DNA of 48,932 nt, from contig JACQGQ010000048.1 in the NCBI GenBank assembly GCA_016199495.1, forward strand, positions 1-48,932. The letters run 5' to 3'. The stretch is from Chloroflexota bacterium (GTDB taxonomy: Bacteria > Chloroflexota > Dehalococcoidia > Dehalococcoidales > UBA2162). The notes beneath the pieces were generated by a model. It was not told the origin of the DNA, searched no databases, and saw nothing but the letters and a program-made list of their open reading frames with translations. The translations under genes were made by a program, and so were the position numbers. Below, piece by piece: positions 32,255 to 40,954 of the stretch (its first letter is position 1; the number at the start of each line of letters is the position of its first letter).

Positions 32255-32352
32255 AACCTTCCAGGGCTGATAAACAATCTTACCGGGACTTAAAGAGCAC
32301 GGGGTGGGGGGAGGCAAGTGAGAATGAGGAAATATACGGCAGCATCTCTTAC

Positions 32353-33486
32353 TTATCCTCTCCTTACCATCCAGCCGAGATACCGCTTGTCCTTTCCCCA
32401 TTTTCTCAGGATATGGTAGACACCCACCGCCACAATAAAACCGAGAGCCATATTGGCTAACAACGAGACCCCTACGGTCAAAGCCAATATCGGCGTTTCT
32501 CGGAGTCTAATGTTTCTCATAAACTTGGTGAGCTCAATCCCGACCAATAGCAGCATGGCACCGATAATGCTTTGAGGGAAAAGAGAAAAAAGACGGGCAA
32601 TGGAACTCGCCAGAAAAAGCCCAAGGCTTATCTCGATTACCCCTTCAATGATGTTAGTGCCGCCGGTTCTTGCCCCGAAATAGTACTGCCCCGCCAGCCC
32701 CCCGGCTCCGTGACACATAGGCATCCCGCCAAAGAAGGGCACAACGACATTCATAATACCCATGTTTAAGGCAAGTTTCTTCTCCGGCACCGGCTTATCT
32801 GGCCAGTATTCTTTGATGAGGGCGCTGGTAGCTATTACGGCGTTGGTCGCCGTTAGGGCTACTTGAGCGAAACCGGCTAAAACAAGCCCCTGCCATATTT
32901 CGGGCAGGCTGAAGATGGTCAGCGGGGGTAAGGTGAATCCCAATTTAATCGCCCCCGAAAGTTCACCGCGGAAACCAACTATGGCAATACCCAGCACCAT
33001 AAGAAGGATAGCTGCCGGAGCATATCTACTTTTCCGCAGCAGTATCACAATAATTATTGAAACTGCCCCCAGAATCCAGCCGGTAGAGACCATCTTAAAA
33101 CCCTCAATGGCCAGCAATATGCCCAGGGCTACCTGGATGCCGCGCACCACGCTCCCCGGCGTGATGGCAGCTATCTTCTGAATTAGCCCGGTAAAAGCGA
33201 GCACCAGCCAGATTAGGCCGCTGCCGAAGCCGGCAGCGTAAATCAAGGAGGGAGACCATCTCTGGGAAATGGCGACCACAGCCAGCACCTTCTTGGGTTC
33301 AATGGGCATCGGTAGCCGGTAAACGACCCCGGTGACTATATTTGCCAGGCCCATCATCACCAGGAGACCGGCCGGGCTCAAGCCGTTGATGACAAAGTAA
33401 CCGATGGCCAGGGGGAGGAGGGTGCCAAAATCACCCATCGAGCCAGCCAGCTCGTGCAGGTTAAATTCAAAATCTCGGAGGCGCAT
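32353..33486 (-). CDS. Putative sulfate/molybdate transporter (MOT1 family)
   Basis: About 377 residues and ten hydrophobic segments. FEFNLHELAGSMGDFGTLLPLAIGY at the start and GMPMCHGAGGLAGQYYFGARTGGTN are characteristic of the MOT1 group within the sulfate-permease superfamily, whose plant members carry molybdate. A molybdate role would fit the molybdenum or tungsten enzymes in this window, but sulfate is not excluded. I prefer the ATG at 33486 over GTG 33501 and ATG 33495 because GGAG lies 9 bases upstream of it. Confidence 0.88.
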   Translation of the reverse strand: MRLRDFEFNLHELAGSMGDFGTLLPLAIGYFVINGLSPAGLLVMMGLANIVTGVVYRLPMPIEPKKVLAVVAISQRWSPSLIYAAGFGSGLIWLVLAFTGLIQKIAAITPGSVVRGIQVALGILLAIEGFKMVSTGWILGAVSIIIVILLRKSRYAPAAILLMVLGIAIVGFRGELSGAIKLGFTLPPLTIFSLPEIWQGLVLAGFAQVALTATNAVIATSALIKEYWPDKPVPEKKLALNMGIMNVVVPFFGGMPMCHGAGGLAGQYYFGARTGGTNIIEGVIEISLGLFLASSIARLFSLFPQSIIGAMLLLVGIELTKFMRNIRLRETPILALTVGVSLLANMALGFIVAVGVYHILRKWGKDKRYLGWMVRRG

Positions 33487-33543
33487 CCTGACCATCTCCA
33501 CGGTTCAGTAGGACAAGGACTATAATAACCCCAAACTATTATC

Positions 33544-33572
33544 TTGACAAATGGCAAAGCTGTCGTTATAAT
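33544..33572 (+). promoter_or_regulatory. Consensus sigma-70-type promoter
   Basis: TTGACA (33544-33549), 17 bp spacer, TATAAT (33567-33572): an exact consensus, 31 bp upstream of the small Cys-rich gene at 33604. Confidence 0.85.
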
Positions 33573-33603
33573 ACTCCGTAAATAGATGAAGGGGAGGTAC
33601 GCT

Positions 33604-33813
33604 ATGGAACATTTTGTATTATTGTGCGGAGCCGGACAATGTGGCTGTCCTGCCGTGGAAATTACCCAGAATGGGGTCACTATCGGCGAGGGAGACAAGG
33701 TAGTCAAGCTCACCTCGGAGCAATGGAACCTTCTCGTGGATAAGATTAGGTCTGGTGAGCTTACCTCGCTCGAAGAAGTGTCCGTTGAGCAATCCGACGA
33801 ATGCTGCTGTTAG
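33604..33813 (+). CDS. Small cysteine-rich protein of unknown function
   Basis: 69 residues from the ATG at 33604 (AGGGGAGGT upstream; an ATG at 33586 lies before that site). The sequence has CGAGQCGCPAVEI near the start, a lysine/serine-rich middle (VVKLTSEQWNLLVDKIRSGE) and ends in SDECCC. The six cysteines suggest metal or redox binding. I do not recognise the family. A perfect consensus promoter implies strong expression. It is monocistronic and convergent with prmC. Confidence 0.75.
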   Translation: MEHFVLLCGAGQCGCPAVEITQNGVTIGEGDKVVKLTSEQWNLLVDKIRSGELTSLEEVSVEQSDECCC

Positions 33814-33821
33814 TTGTCTGA

Positions 33822-34682
33822 CTAACCCGATAAGCCTTTGCGGCAGTGCCCGGTCAGGCTCACTACCCGGTCGATACCGCTCCAGTCTGGTGCCACCTCT
33901 ATCTCAGCCGCGGGGAACAGGCGACGTAAAAGGACAGTTACGGCTCGGCTTTGCCCCTGCCCAATTTCCAGGAGCAGGCTGCCCCCGGTACGGAGCTTGT
34001 CGCCTATCTGACTACATAGCTGGGCTATCTTTTCCAGGCCGTCGGCGCCGCCGTTCAGCGCCAGAGAAGGCTCAAAATTATGCGTATTTACCCGGGATAA
34101 CTCTGCCTCCCTAACGTAAGGGAGATTGGCGACAATGAGGTCAACCGGCTCAGGTAAGGGGGCAAGCATATCGCCTGATAAAAGGCAAATTCTAGCCACT
34201 ACCCCATGTTTTTGGCAGTTCAACCGGGTGACCTTGAGGGCGGCGGCTGAAATATCGGTGGCATAGATTTTAGCCTGTGGCAAGCTGAGCGCCAGGCTGA
34301 TGGCAATGGCACCGCAGCCAGTACCAACCTCGGCGATGGTGAACACAGCCTGCTCTTGAGCCAGTTTGAGGGCTTTTTCTACCAGCAGCTCGCTTTCCGG
34401 CCGGGGGATGAGGACACTAGGGTCAACAGAGAAATCAAGCCCGTAGAACTCCCGCTGCCCCGTTATGTAGGCAATAGGCTCACCGTCAAGGCGGCGCTTA
34501 ATCAATTTCCAGAGTGTTTCGTCCTCTTCAGGACCTAGCTCACGGTCGAGTGCTAGATATAACTGGATACGGTCTATTCTGAGAGCCTGCCTTAATAATA
34601 GCTCTGACTCCAGCGGGGCATCTTCGATATTACTGGCGACCAGAATTGCCCGGGCACGACTCAAGGTCTGTTTTATGGTCAC
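33822..34682 (-). CDS. prmC: Release factor glutamine methyltransferase
   Basis: A 286-residue protein with motif I EVGTGCGAIAISLALSLP, catalytic NLPYV (the NPPY-type motif) in DLIVANLPYVREAEL, and LLEIGQGQSRAV near the end. It methylates the Gln of the GGQ motif in peptide release factors and so raises their activity. Its start overlaps the prfA stop by four bases, the classic prfA-prmC arrangement. Confidence 0.95.
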   Translation of the reverse strand: MTIKQTLSRARAILVASNIEDAPLESELLLRQALRIDRIQLYLALDRELGPEEDETLWKLIKRRLDGEPIAYITGQREFYGLDFSVDPSVLIPRPESELLVEKALKLAQEQAVFTIAEVGTGCGAIAISLALSLPQAKIYATDISAAALKVTRLNCQKHGVVARICLLSGDMLAPLPEPVDLIVANLPYVREAELSRVNTHNFEPSLALNGGADGLEKIAQLCSQIGDKLRTGGSLLLEIGQGQSRAVTVLLRRLFPAAEIEVAPDWSGIDRVVSLTGHCRKGLSG

Positions 34683-35749
34683 GCCAGTTGCTCCTGTAAC
34701 TGTTGCGCCTGGTCATTGGCAGCCAGGGCATCGATAAGCTGGTCGAAGTCTCCCTCCAGGACCCGGTTCAGGTTATGGAGGGTCAGACCAATACGATGGT
34801 CGGTGACGCGGTCCTGGGGGAAATTGTAAGTTCGTATCTTTTCGGCACGGTCACCACTACCGACCTGGGAGCGGCGTTGCCGGGACATTTCCTCTTCTTG
34901 TTTACGCCGTTCTATATCGAGGAGTCGCGCTCGCAGTACCGCCATCGCTCTCGTCTTGTTTTTCAGTTGTGAGCGTTCATCCTGGCAGACGACGACCATA
35001 CCTGTCGGCAGGTAGGTGATACGCACGGCGGTGGCTACCTTATTTACATTCTGTCCGCCGGCACCACCACTGTGGTAAATATCAATTCTCAGGTCATCAG
35101 GATTGACCTCTACCTCCACCTCATCAGCCTCAGGCAGCACCGCTACTGTCGCCGTTGAGGTATGAATCCTACCTGACGACTCGGTAATCGGCACTCGCTG
35201 CACGCGGTGCACCCCACTTTCATATTTGAGCCGGCTGAAAGCGCCTTTACCCTTAATTTCAAATATGATTTCCTTGAAGCCACCGATGCCGCTTTCATTA
35301 GCATTGATAATGTCTGTCCCCCAACCCTTAGATTGAGCATAGCGACTATACATGCGAAAGAGGTCGGCGGCAAACAGCCCGGCTTCATTACCACCAGCCC
35401 CAGCCCGGATTTCCATAATGATGTCTTTTTCATCACTATCATCCTTAGGCAAGAGGGCACGCTTTAGCTCCTCAAACTGATTCTCCAGCTGTGACTCAAG
35501 TTTTTCTATCTCCTGCTTGACCAGCTCGGTCATCTCCTCATCCTGCCTCTCATTCAGTATCGTCTTTGTTTCGGCTAGCGACTTGGAGGTGGCTTTATAT
35601 TCCCGGTATTTCGTGACCACATCTTCAATACCGGCTCTCTCCTGAGCCAGTTTTTGTAGCTGCTTCGGGTCGGAGGTGACCTCAGGCGTAGCGATTTGCT
35701 CTTCCAGCTCCCGGTAGCGCTTATCTATCTGTTCTAATTTATCCCACAT
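34679..35749 (-). CDS. prfA: Peptide chain release factor 1
   Basis: A 356-residue class-I release factor. The GGQ loop is HSGGAGGQNVNKVATAVRITYL. The N-terminal coiled-coil domain and RAGAGGNEAGLFAADLFRMYSRYA precede it. There is no internal programmed frameshift, as expected for RF1 (UAA/UAG). GGAG precedes the ATG by 6 bases. This RF1 would not compete at the UGA codons discussed above. Confidence 0.95.
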   Translation of the reverse strand: MWDKLEQIDKRYRELEEQIATPEVTSDPKQLQKLAQERAGIEDVVTKYREYKATSKSLAETKTILNERQDEEMTELVKQEIEKLESQLENQFEELKRALLPKDDSDEKDIIMEIRAGAGGNEAGLFAADLFRMYSRYAQSKGWGTDIINANESGIGGFKEIIFEIKGKGAFSRLKYESGVHRVQRVPITESSGRIHTSTATVAVLPEADEVEVEVNPDDLRIDIYHSGGAGGQNVNKVATAVRITYLPTGMVVVCQDERSQLKNKTRAMAVLRARLLDIERRKQEEEMSRQRRSQVGSGDRAEKIRTYNFPQDRVTDHRIGLTLHNLNRVLEGDFDQLIDALAANDQAQQLQEQLA

Positions 35750-35929
35750 GGTTAATCTCCACTAAAATTATAGCACAGGCACGAGTGGCGCTCAAAGTAT
35801 AGCCTTAAAGATTATCTATTAAGATGATTAAAATGGGCGCTTGCGTCGCCCTCCCTTTATACTATATTATGTCGTGAAATGGGGGATTCGTAAGCGCCCT
35901 GAACAGTCTCTTTTACTGGAGGTGGACAG

Positions 35930-36676
35930 ATGGAAGAACAAACCAGACTACCAAAACTCGCCGTCCTCATAGATGGAGACAATGCTCAAGCGTCCCTTCT
36001 ACCTCAGATTCTTACTGAAGTTACAAAAGCAGGACTAATCACCATCAAGCGAATATATGGTGACTGGACTACTACTAACATGAACCAGTGGAAAGATTCG
36101 CTCCACCAGCATGCAATTCAACCTATGCAGCAGTTCAGGAACACAGTAGGGAAAAATGCCACAGACAGCGCCATGATAATAGATGCCATGGATTTGCTGC
36201 ATAGTAACGACCTGCAGGGATTCTGCATCGTCTCCAGTGACAGCGACTATACTCGGCTAGCGACAAGAATCAGAGAGGATGGACTTTTTGTCATTGGTGT
36301 GGGAGAGAAAAAGACACCAGAGACCTTCGTAAATGCGTGTAATCAGTTCATCTACTCTGAAAACCTTGTGAGTAAACAGACATCAAAAAAGAAGATAGAC
36401 GAGAAGAAAAAAGAAGAGCAGGAAACCGTCGATCCCCTTCCACTCCTCATACAAGGGTTCGAGATGGCTGCAAAAGAGGATGAATGGACCTATTTAGCGA
36501 CGATGGGCAACAGCCTTCGTCAGCTTGATCCGGCATTTGACCCCCGGACCTATGGTCACCAGAAGCTACAATCACTACTCAAGGATTACCCGGAAACATT
36601 TGTGCTTAAGCAAGACAAATCCAAGAAGCCTCCGGTGGTAAACGTAGCGCTTACGCCCCAATACAGTGGAAGCTAA
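35930..36676 (+). CDS. NYN-domain (LabA/DUF88) protein with C-terminal OST-HTH-like domain
   Basis: A 248-residue protein. The NYN nuclease-like domain (about 10-145) begins LAVLIDGDNAQASLLPQIL and includes NATDSAMIIDAMDLLHS and SSDSDYTRLATRIREDGL, whose acidic residues form the metal site. A lysine-rich linker is followed by a C-terminal LOTUS/OST-HTH-like segment (PLPLLIQGFEMAAKEDEWTY to SLLKDYPETFVLK) that may bind RNA. A role in RNA turnover is likely but untested. GGAGGT precedes the ATG. Confidence 0.88.
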   Translation: MEEQTRLPKLAVLIDGDNAQASLLPQILTEVTKAGLITIKRIYGDWTTTNMNQWKDSLHQHAIQPMQQFRNTVGKNATDSAMIIDAMDLLHSNDLQGFCIVSSDSDYTRLATRIREDGLFVIGVGEKKTPETFVNACNQFIYSENLVSKQTSKKKIDEKKKEEQETVDPLPLLIQGFEMAAKEDEWTYLATMGNSLRQLDPAFDPRTYGHQKLQSLLKDYPETFVLKQDKSKKPPVVNVALTPQYSGS

Positions 36677-36730
36677 TCCACAGGCGCGCCCCTGAGTATC
36701 TGCGCTAGTAGCGCGCAACCGCTAGGTTGC

Positions 36731-37825
36731 TTATCCCACCGCCTCCCCCGGCCAGATTTTACTCCCCGGTTCCAATTTACAGCCGCTGAGCACGGCTACG
36801 TTATCACCCAGCACCGACCCCAGACAACTACTACTTTCGTTGAGACAACAGTTATCAGCCACGATAGAGTTTTTCAGGGTGACCCGTGGTCCCAGTCGGG
36901 CATTCCGCCAGATAACGGAATCCTCAATGACGCTGTCTTCCAGGATGGTGCTACCATCCCCGATAACCACCGGCCCGATTAACTGCACCCGGCGCCCGAT
37001 AGAGCAGTTGTTGCCGATTATTACCGGCCCCTTTATCTGAGTGGTAGGATGTATGTCCGTGTGCTCGCCAAGGAGCACGCCTTTACCCGGGTTAAGTCCA
37101 TAATGACGGCATTTACCGCTCAGCAGGTCTCGATGTAGCTGGAGGTACTTCTCGGGGGTGCCCATATCCAGCCAGTAGGCGGGAGAAGAATAGGCATACA
37201 TCGCTTCCCCCCGGGCTAAAAGCTGTTGGAATGTTTCTCTTTCAATGCTGACTTCCTGCTGCGGTGGGATTAGCGCCAGGACATCAGGCTCCAGGATATA
37301 AGTGCCGGCATTTATCATATTGGTTCTTCTTTGCAGGACTTCCTCCCGGCCGGGCTTTTCCAGAAAACGGCTAACTCTACCCTCAGCGTCGGTCTTTATT
37401 AAGCCGTAGGCGGTGGGGTCGTCCACGACCGCCAGCGCGATAGTTGCCTTCGCCTTTCTTTCCCGGTGGAAGTCTATCATCGCCGTAATATCCAGGTCGG
37501 TAAAGACGTCGCCATTTAACACCAGAAAGGTATCATCCAGGTAACTGGCGGCATTCTTCACGGCGCCGGCGGTGCCGCGAGGGGTATCTTCCACGACATA
37601 GCTCAGCTTGACCCCGAACTGGCGGCCATCGCCGAGATAACCCTGGATAGGCTGCGCCAGGTGACCTTGAGCCAGGATTATGTCTTTTATCCGGTGACGG
37701 CTGAGATGGCGGATAACGTGTTCCAAAAAAGGTGTATTAAGCACCGGAATTATCGCCTTGGGTATGTTGACAGTCAGGGGCAGCAGTCTGGTTGCTTTGC
37801 CGCCTACCAGGATAACCGCTCTCAT
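36731..37825 (-). CDS. Sugar nucleotidyltransferase with left-handed beta-helix tail
   Basis: A 364-residue protein. The N-terminal nucleotidyltransferase domain (1-235) has VILVGGKATRLLPLTVNIPKAIIPV, LNGDVFTDLD, GLIKTDAEGRVSRFLEKP, INAGTYILEPDVL and YWLDMGTPEKYLQLH. The C-terminal hexapeptide repeats (about 250-360) form a beta helix. This is the mannose-1-phosphate guanylyltransferase / glucose-1-phosphate thymidylyltransferase-like group, which makes NDP-sugars for envelope polysaccharides. The exact sugar is not decided by sequence alone. Confidence 0.88.
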   Translation of the reverse strand: MRAVILVGGKATRLLPLTVNIPKAIIPVLNTPFLEHVIRHLSRHRIKDIILAQGHLAQPIQGYLGDGRQFGVKLSYVVEDTPRGTAGAVKNAASYLDDTFLVLNGDVFTDLDITAMIDFHRERKAKATIALAVVDDPTAYGLIKTDAEGRVSRFLEKPGREEVLQRRTNMINAGTYILEPDVLALIPPQQEVSIERETFQQLLARGEAMYAYSSPAYWLDMGTPEKYLQLHRDLLSGKCRHYGLNPGKGVLLGEHTDIHPTTQIKGPVIIGNNCSIGRRVQLIGPVVIGDGSTILEDSVIEDSVIWRNARLGPRVTLKNSIVADNCCLNESSSCLGSVLGDNVAVLSGCKLEPGSKIWPGEAVG

Positions 37826-38179
37826 CGCTGTTCCTTTCCGCTACCTTAAGTTATCAGTGGCAACTATACTTATATTTTACCACACCCGGAGTATCTGGGG
37901 ATAACTTGACATAACCACAGCCAAACCAAGCAGCACTGATGGCACCCATTGAAGAAACAACCATGGCTAGCCACATTACCGAGGCTACCTGCGTAGGCAA
38001 TCTTGTGGAGCTGAAAACAAGCCAGTTTATAAATAGCAGTCTTTTTAGCCGGCGAGGGTAGCAGCGGTGGGTTGGCAAAATGTCTAAAATAAGCTAAGAT
38101 ATAAGGTAGGTCCAGCGCTGGTGGACTTGGAGGTGGCTTCATAGAAAGACAAACTGAAATAAGAAAACGAATAGCGAAC
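37826..38179. other. Intergenic region with a promoter and a possible upstream start
   Basis: No complete gene is seen. It holds the promoter at 38072-38100 and, at 38141, an ATA codon placed 6 bases after GGAGGT and in frame with the membrane protein gene that I start at 38180. Confidence 0.5.
38072..38100 (+). promoter_or_regulatory. Probable promoter of the membrane protein gene
   Basis: TTGGCA (38072-38077), 17 bp, TAAGAT (38095-38100), upstream of 38141/38180. Confidence 0.5.
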
Positions 38180-38743
38180 TTGACCTCTAATATCCTGAAC
38201 CCCTTCTGGCTAATCATGGCAATGATATTACTACTTTCATTTACCTCAGCCGCCAGCACCCTTGACGCTCTTAAGTGGGCGTTTGTTTCAATCGCCATGA
38301 GCATACTGCCGGTTTTCCTGATTATTTTTTATCTGGTTCGAAGAGGCAGCCTCGATGCCGTCTTCACCAATGTCCGCGAACAAAGAACCAGGATTTACCT
38401 GCTGGGAGGTTTTTGTGCTGTCATTAGCTATATCATTCTCGCTTATAGCGGAGCACCATCATTACTGATGGCCGGATTTATCACCGGACTTTCAACGGCA
38501 ATCATATTTACCGGCATCAATCTGTGGTGGAAGATAAGCCTTCATACTGCCCTGGTAGCGGCTTCAGCCACAGTACTGGTTATGTTATATGGCTGGATAG
38601 CGGTCGGCAGCGTCGCTCTTGTGCCCTTAACGGGATGGGCAAGAATAGAATTAGAGTATCACTCACTCGCCCAGGCAATTAGCGGCGCCCTTCTGGCCGC
38701 CTTAATTGTAGTTGTCGTCTTTTACCCGCTGGCTCTGGCTTAA
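38180..38743 (+). CDS. Integral membrane protein of unknown function
   Basis: 187 residues from a TTG, with about five hydrophobic segments (FWLIMAMILLLSFTSAAST; FVSIAMSILPVFLIIFYLV; YLLGGFCAVISYIILAY; LMAGFITGLSTAIIF; ALIVVVVFYPLALA) and a basic loop. It resembles small phosphatase- or permease-like membrane proteins of the PAP2 type only in topology, with no catalytic motif. The N-terminal start is unsure: GGAGGT is 6 bases ahead of an in-frame ATA at 38141, which would add ERQTEIRKRIAN. Confidence 0.7.
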   Translation: MTSNILNPFWLIMAMILLLSFTSAASTLDALKWAFVSIAMSILPVFLIIFYLVRRGSLDAVFTNVREQRTRIYLLGGFCAVISYIILAYSGAPSLLMAGFITGLSTAIIFTGINLWWKISLHTALVAASATVLVMLYGWIAVGSVALVPLTGWARIELEYHSLAQAISGALLAALIVVVVFYPLALA

Positions 38744-38832
38744 GTCCCTGGAGCAGTGGCAAGAAAAACGAGGTAACGCCTGGCTACCGCTCGACTCCAA
38801 GTAGTTCTACTTAGAAAGGAGCTTTACAGATT

Positions 38833-40287
38833 ATGGCATGGGACCCAGCGCTAGAGGTCGCTTTTCATCCCAGGGTGGTAGCTATGGTGGGGGTCTCGGC
38901 GGACACCAAACGCAGCGGGCCCCGGCCCGGTGGAGGTTCCAGCTTCATCAGTAGCTACGAGCAACTGGGTTTTCAGGGGCGCATCTACCCGGTCAATCCT
39001 AAGACTACAAAGATTCTTGGCCGTAAAGCCTATCCTAATGTCTCGTCCATCCCTGAACCTGTGGACCTGGTAGTTATCTCGGTACCGGCTCCAGCCGTAC
39101 CTGAGGTACTTGAGGACTGTATTACCGCCAATGCCCGGAATATCCATATCTACACTTCCGGCTTCGAGGAGACCGGGGAGGAAGCAGCCAAGGAACTGGG
39201 ACGCCGGGTTCGCCAGATTGCTTTACGCGGCGGCCTGCGCCTCATCGGCCCCAACTGTATGGGCTTATATGTACCTAAAACTGGCATCGGGAGTTTTGCC
39301 CAGCTCTCCCGGGAAAGTGGACCGGTCGCCTTTATCTCCCAGAGTGGCGGCCATTGCAACTGGTTCTGCCACTACGCGGCCAACTACGGCATCTACTTCA
39401 GCAAGGTTATTAGCTTCGGTAATGCCTACATCCTGGACAGCACCGATTTTCTGGAGTATCTGGCAGTTGACCCCGATACCGGAATAATCTGCATGTACCT
39501 GGAGGGGGTCAAGGATGGCAGCAAGCTGTTCCGGCAGGTGAAAGAAATCAACCGGGTCAAGCCGGTGATTCTGTGGAAGGCGGGACTGACTGAATCAGGC
39601 TCGCGCGCCGTCGCCTCCCACACCGCCTCCCTGGCCGGCAAGGAGGCTATCTGGCGCGGTTTCTTTGCCCAGACCGGCGCCGTACCTGTCCTTTCCCTAG
39701 AGGAGATGGCGGAAATGACGATGACCTTTCTCTATGTCAAACCGCCACGAGGCAAGAGGGTGGCCGTGTTGGGGTCCGGGGGCGGCTCCAGCGTCGCCTC
39801 GGCCGATGTCTGCAGCCGTGAAGGACTGGAGGTGCCTGCCCTGACCCAGGAGACCCAGGCCGAGCTCAGGAAGTTCATCTCCCCGGCGGGAACTAGCATC
39901 AAGAACCCCCTGGACACGGGACTCATCTTCCGCGATGTGTCGCTTCTGGAACGAGAGATAGCGCTGGTGGCGGCTGACCCCCTGATAGACATGCTCATCG
40001 TCAGGCCCCACCTTGATATGGCACACTCAATCGGGCCCGACCAGGTAGACCGCCTGGTTAATTACCTGCGTGACTTTTCCAGGGACAATCCCCATGGTAA
40101 ACCCATGGTGCTCTCCTTCAACTCCTGGGCTAACGACCCCTGGGAGGCTGAACTGCGGGCCAGACTTCAGGTGGAACTACCACAGAAGGGGGTGCCGGTC
40201 TATAGCTCACTGGACAGCGCCAGCCGCGCCCTAGCTAAACTCTTCGAATATCACCGCTTTCAGAAGGAAGCAGCCGAGAACCAGTAG
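38833..40287 (+). CDS. CoA-binding acyl-CoA synthetase (NDP-forming) alpha-type subunit
   Basis: A 484-residue protein made of a CoA-binding domain (FHPRVVAMVGVSADTKRSG, GRIYPVNPKTTKILGRKAYP, VDLVVISVPAPAVPEVLEDC, LIGPNCMGLYVPKTG) followed by succinyl-CoA-ligase-like domains (VAFISQSGG, SHTASLAGKEAIWRGFFAQTG). The family is the ADP-forming acetyl-CoA or acyl-CoA synthetases that make ATP from acyl-CoA. The ATP-grasp beta domain is missing, so a separate subunit would be needed and none is adjacent. AAAGGAG precedes the ATG. The acyl substrate is unknown. Confidence 0.88.
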   Translation: MAWDPALEVAFHPRVVAMVGVSADTKRSGPRPGGGSSFISSYEQLGFQGRIYPVNPKTTKILGRKAYPNVSSIPEPVDLVVISVPAPAVPEVLEDCITANARNIHIYTSGFEETGEEAAKELGRRVRQIALRGGLRLIGPNCMGLYVPKTGIGSFAQLSRESGPVAFISQSGGHCNWFCHYAANYGIYFSKVISFGNAYILDSTDFLEYLAVDPDTGIICMYLEGVKDGSKLFRQVKEINRVKPVILWKAGLTESGSRAVASHTASLAGKEAIWRGFFAQTGAVPVLSLEEMAEMTMTFLYVKPPRGKRVAVLGSGGGSSVASADVCSREGLEVPALTQETQAELRKFISPAGTSIKNPLDTGLIFRDVSLLEREIALVAADPLIDMLIVRPHLDMAHSIGPDQVDRLVNYLRDFSRDNPHGKPMVLSFNSWANDPWEAELRARLQVELPQKGVPVYSSLDSASRALAKLFEYHRFQKEAAENQ

Positions 40288-40314
40288 CCAGGAAGTCCCG
40301 TGTATTAATAAACC

Positions 40315-40389
40315 TGGCTCCCCGACTAGGACTCGAACCTAGAACCTAGCGGTTAACAGCCGCCCGCTCTACCATTGAGCTATCGGGGA
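40315..40389 (-). tRNA. tRNA-Asn (anticodon GTT), CCA encoded
   Basis: The reverse strand folds as a complete cloverleaf: acceptor TCCCCGA/TCGGGGA, D arm AGCTCAATGGTAGAGC, anticodon loop CTGTTAA, T arm AGGTTCGAGTCCT, discriminator G and encoded CCA at 40317-40315. Confidence 0.96.
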
Positions 40390-40434
40390 ATGCCACAACC
40401 TTTCTGTCCCTTTTCGGCAAGAACCAGGAGCCAC

Positions 40435-40668
40435 CTATAGCTCAGCTTGCAGGAGCGTCGTGGTGTCCTGGACACCCTGAATACCACGAACCTCACTAAC
40501 AACTATCTTGGTTAGCTCAAAGATGGTCTTAGCTTCAGCGATAGCGATAGCGTCCCATTGTCCGAAGACAAGGTTTATATCCGCTATTCCGGAGGTGGCA
40601 CGAATCTGGGACAGAGCATCGGATTCCAACCCTGGAACCAACTTGATGAGAAGAAAAGCCTTCACCAT
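40435..40668 (-). CDS. Lrp/AsnC-type ligand-binding (RAM) domain protein
   Basis: A 77-residue protein that is only the RAM effector domain of Lrp/AsnC regulators: MVKAFLLIKLVPGLESDALS, DINLVFGQWDAIAIAEAKTI and VRGIQGVQDTTTLL. There is no DNA-binding part. Such stand-alone domains bind amino acids or related ligands and are common in archaea and Chloroflexota. The start codon is about 10 bases from the -10 box, so the mRNA may be almost leaderless. Confidence 0.85.
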   Translation of the reverse strand: MVKAFLLIKLVPGLESDALSQIRATSGIADINLVFGQWDAIAIAEAKTIFELTKIVVSEVRGIQGVQDTTTLLQAEL

Positions 40669-40677
40669 TTGCTTGAT

Positions 40678-40706
40678 ATTATATTCCTTATCGGCTTGAC
40701 TGGCAA
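40678..40706 (-). promoter_or_regulatory. Promoter of the RAM-domain gene
   Basis: Minus strand: TTGCCA (40706-40701), 17 bp, TATAAT (40683-40678). The expected start of transcription, about 40671, is only some 3 bases before the ATG at 40668. Confidence 0.7.
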
Positions 40707-40724
40707 GTGAAAGGGCAGAGATTA

Positions 40725-40868
40725 TTTAGTAATCCCTCACCCTTTATCTCTCTCCCCTTATGAAGGGGAGAGAGATAAGATTTTAGAGAGGGGCTTCGCC
40801 CCTCTCTTACTCCTACTCCCCCTTCCCTTCACAAGGGAAGGGGGCAGGGGGATAGGTTACTCAACAAC
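40725..40868 (+). repeat. Palindromic element R6, full compact copy without cargo
   Basis: Order: TTTAGTAATCCCTCACCC, hairpin CTCTCTCCCCTT/AAGGGGAGAGAG, spacer, central hairpin GAGAGGGGC-ttc-GCCCCTCTC (40786-40806), hairpin CCCCCTTCCCTT/AAGGGAAGGGGG, CAGGGGGATAGGTTACTCAA. It contains an A arm, one central hairpin and a B arm in one piece, which is the join expected for a cassette with nothing between its arms. Confidence 0.85.
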
Positions 40869-40943
40869 CTCAGGCGGGCAATGACGAACATAGCAACCAC
40901 AAAGCTGAACCTCTAACGCTAGCCTATACCCCCTAGCTTAAAG

Positions 40944-40949
40944 TATAAT
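40944..40949 (+). promoter_or_regulatory. -10 box just ahead of the radical SAM gene
   Basis: TATAAT at 40944-40949 is 5 bases before the ATG at 40955. No good -35 is seen. Transcription would begin at or next to the start codon (leaderless), or the true start is the TTG at 40970 after GGGGGG. Confidence 0.45.
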
Positions 40950-40954
40950 GACTT

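Noticed and set aside
37870..38304. 144-codon minus-strand frame over the intergenic region and start of the membrane protein gene
   Set aside because: It overlaps the better-supported plus-strand gene and its promoter, and has no domain signature.
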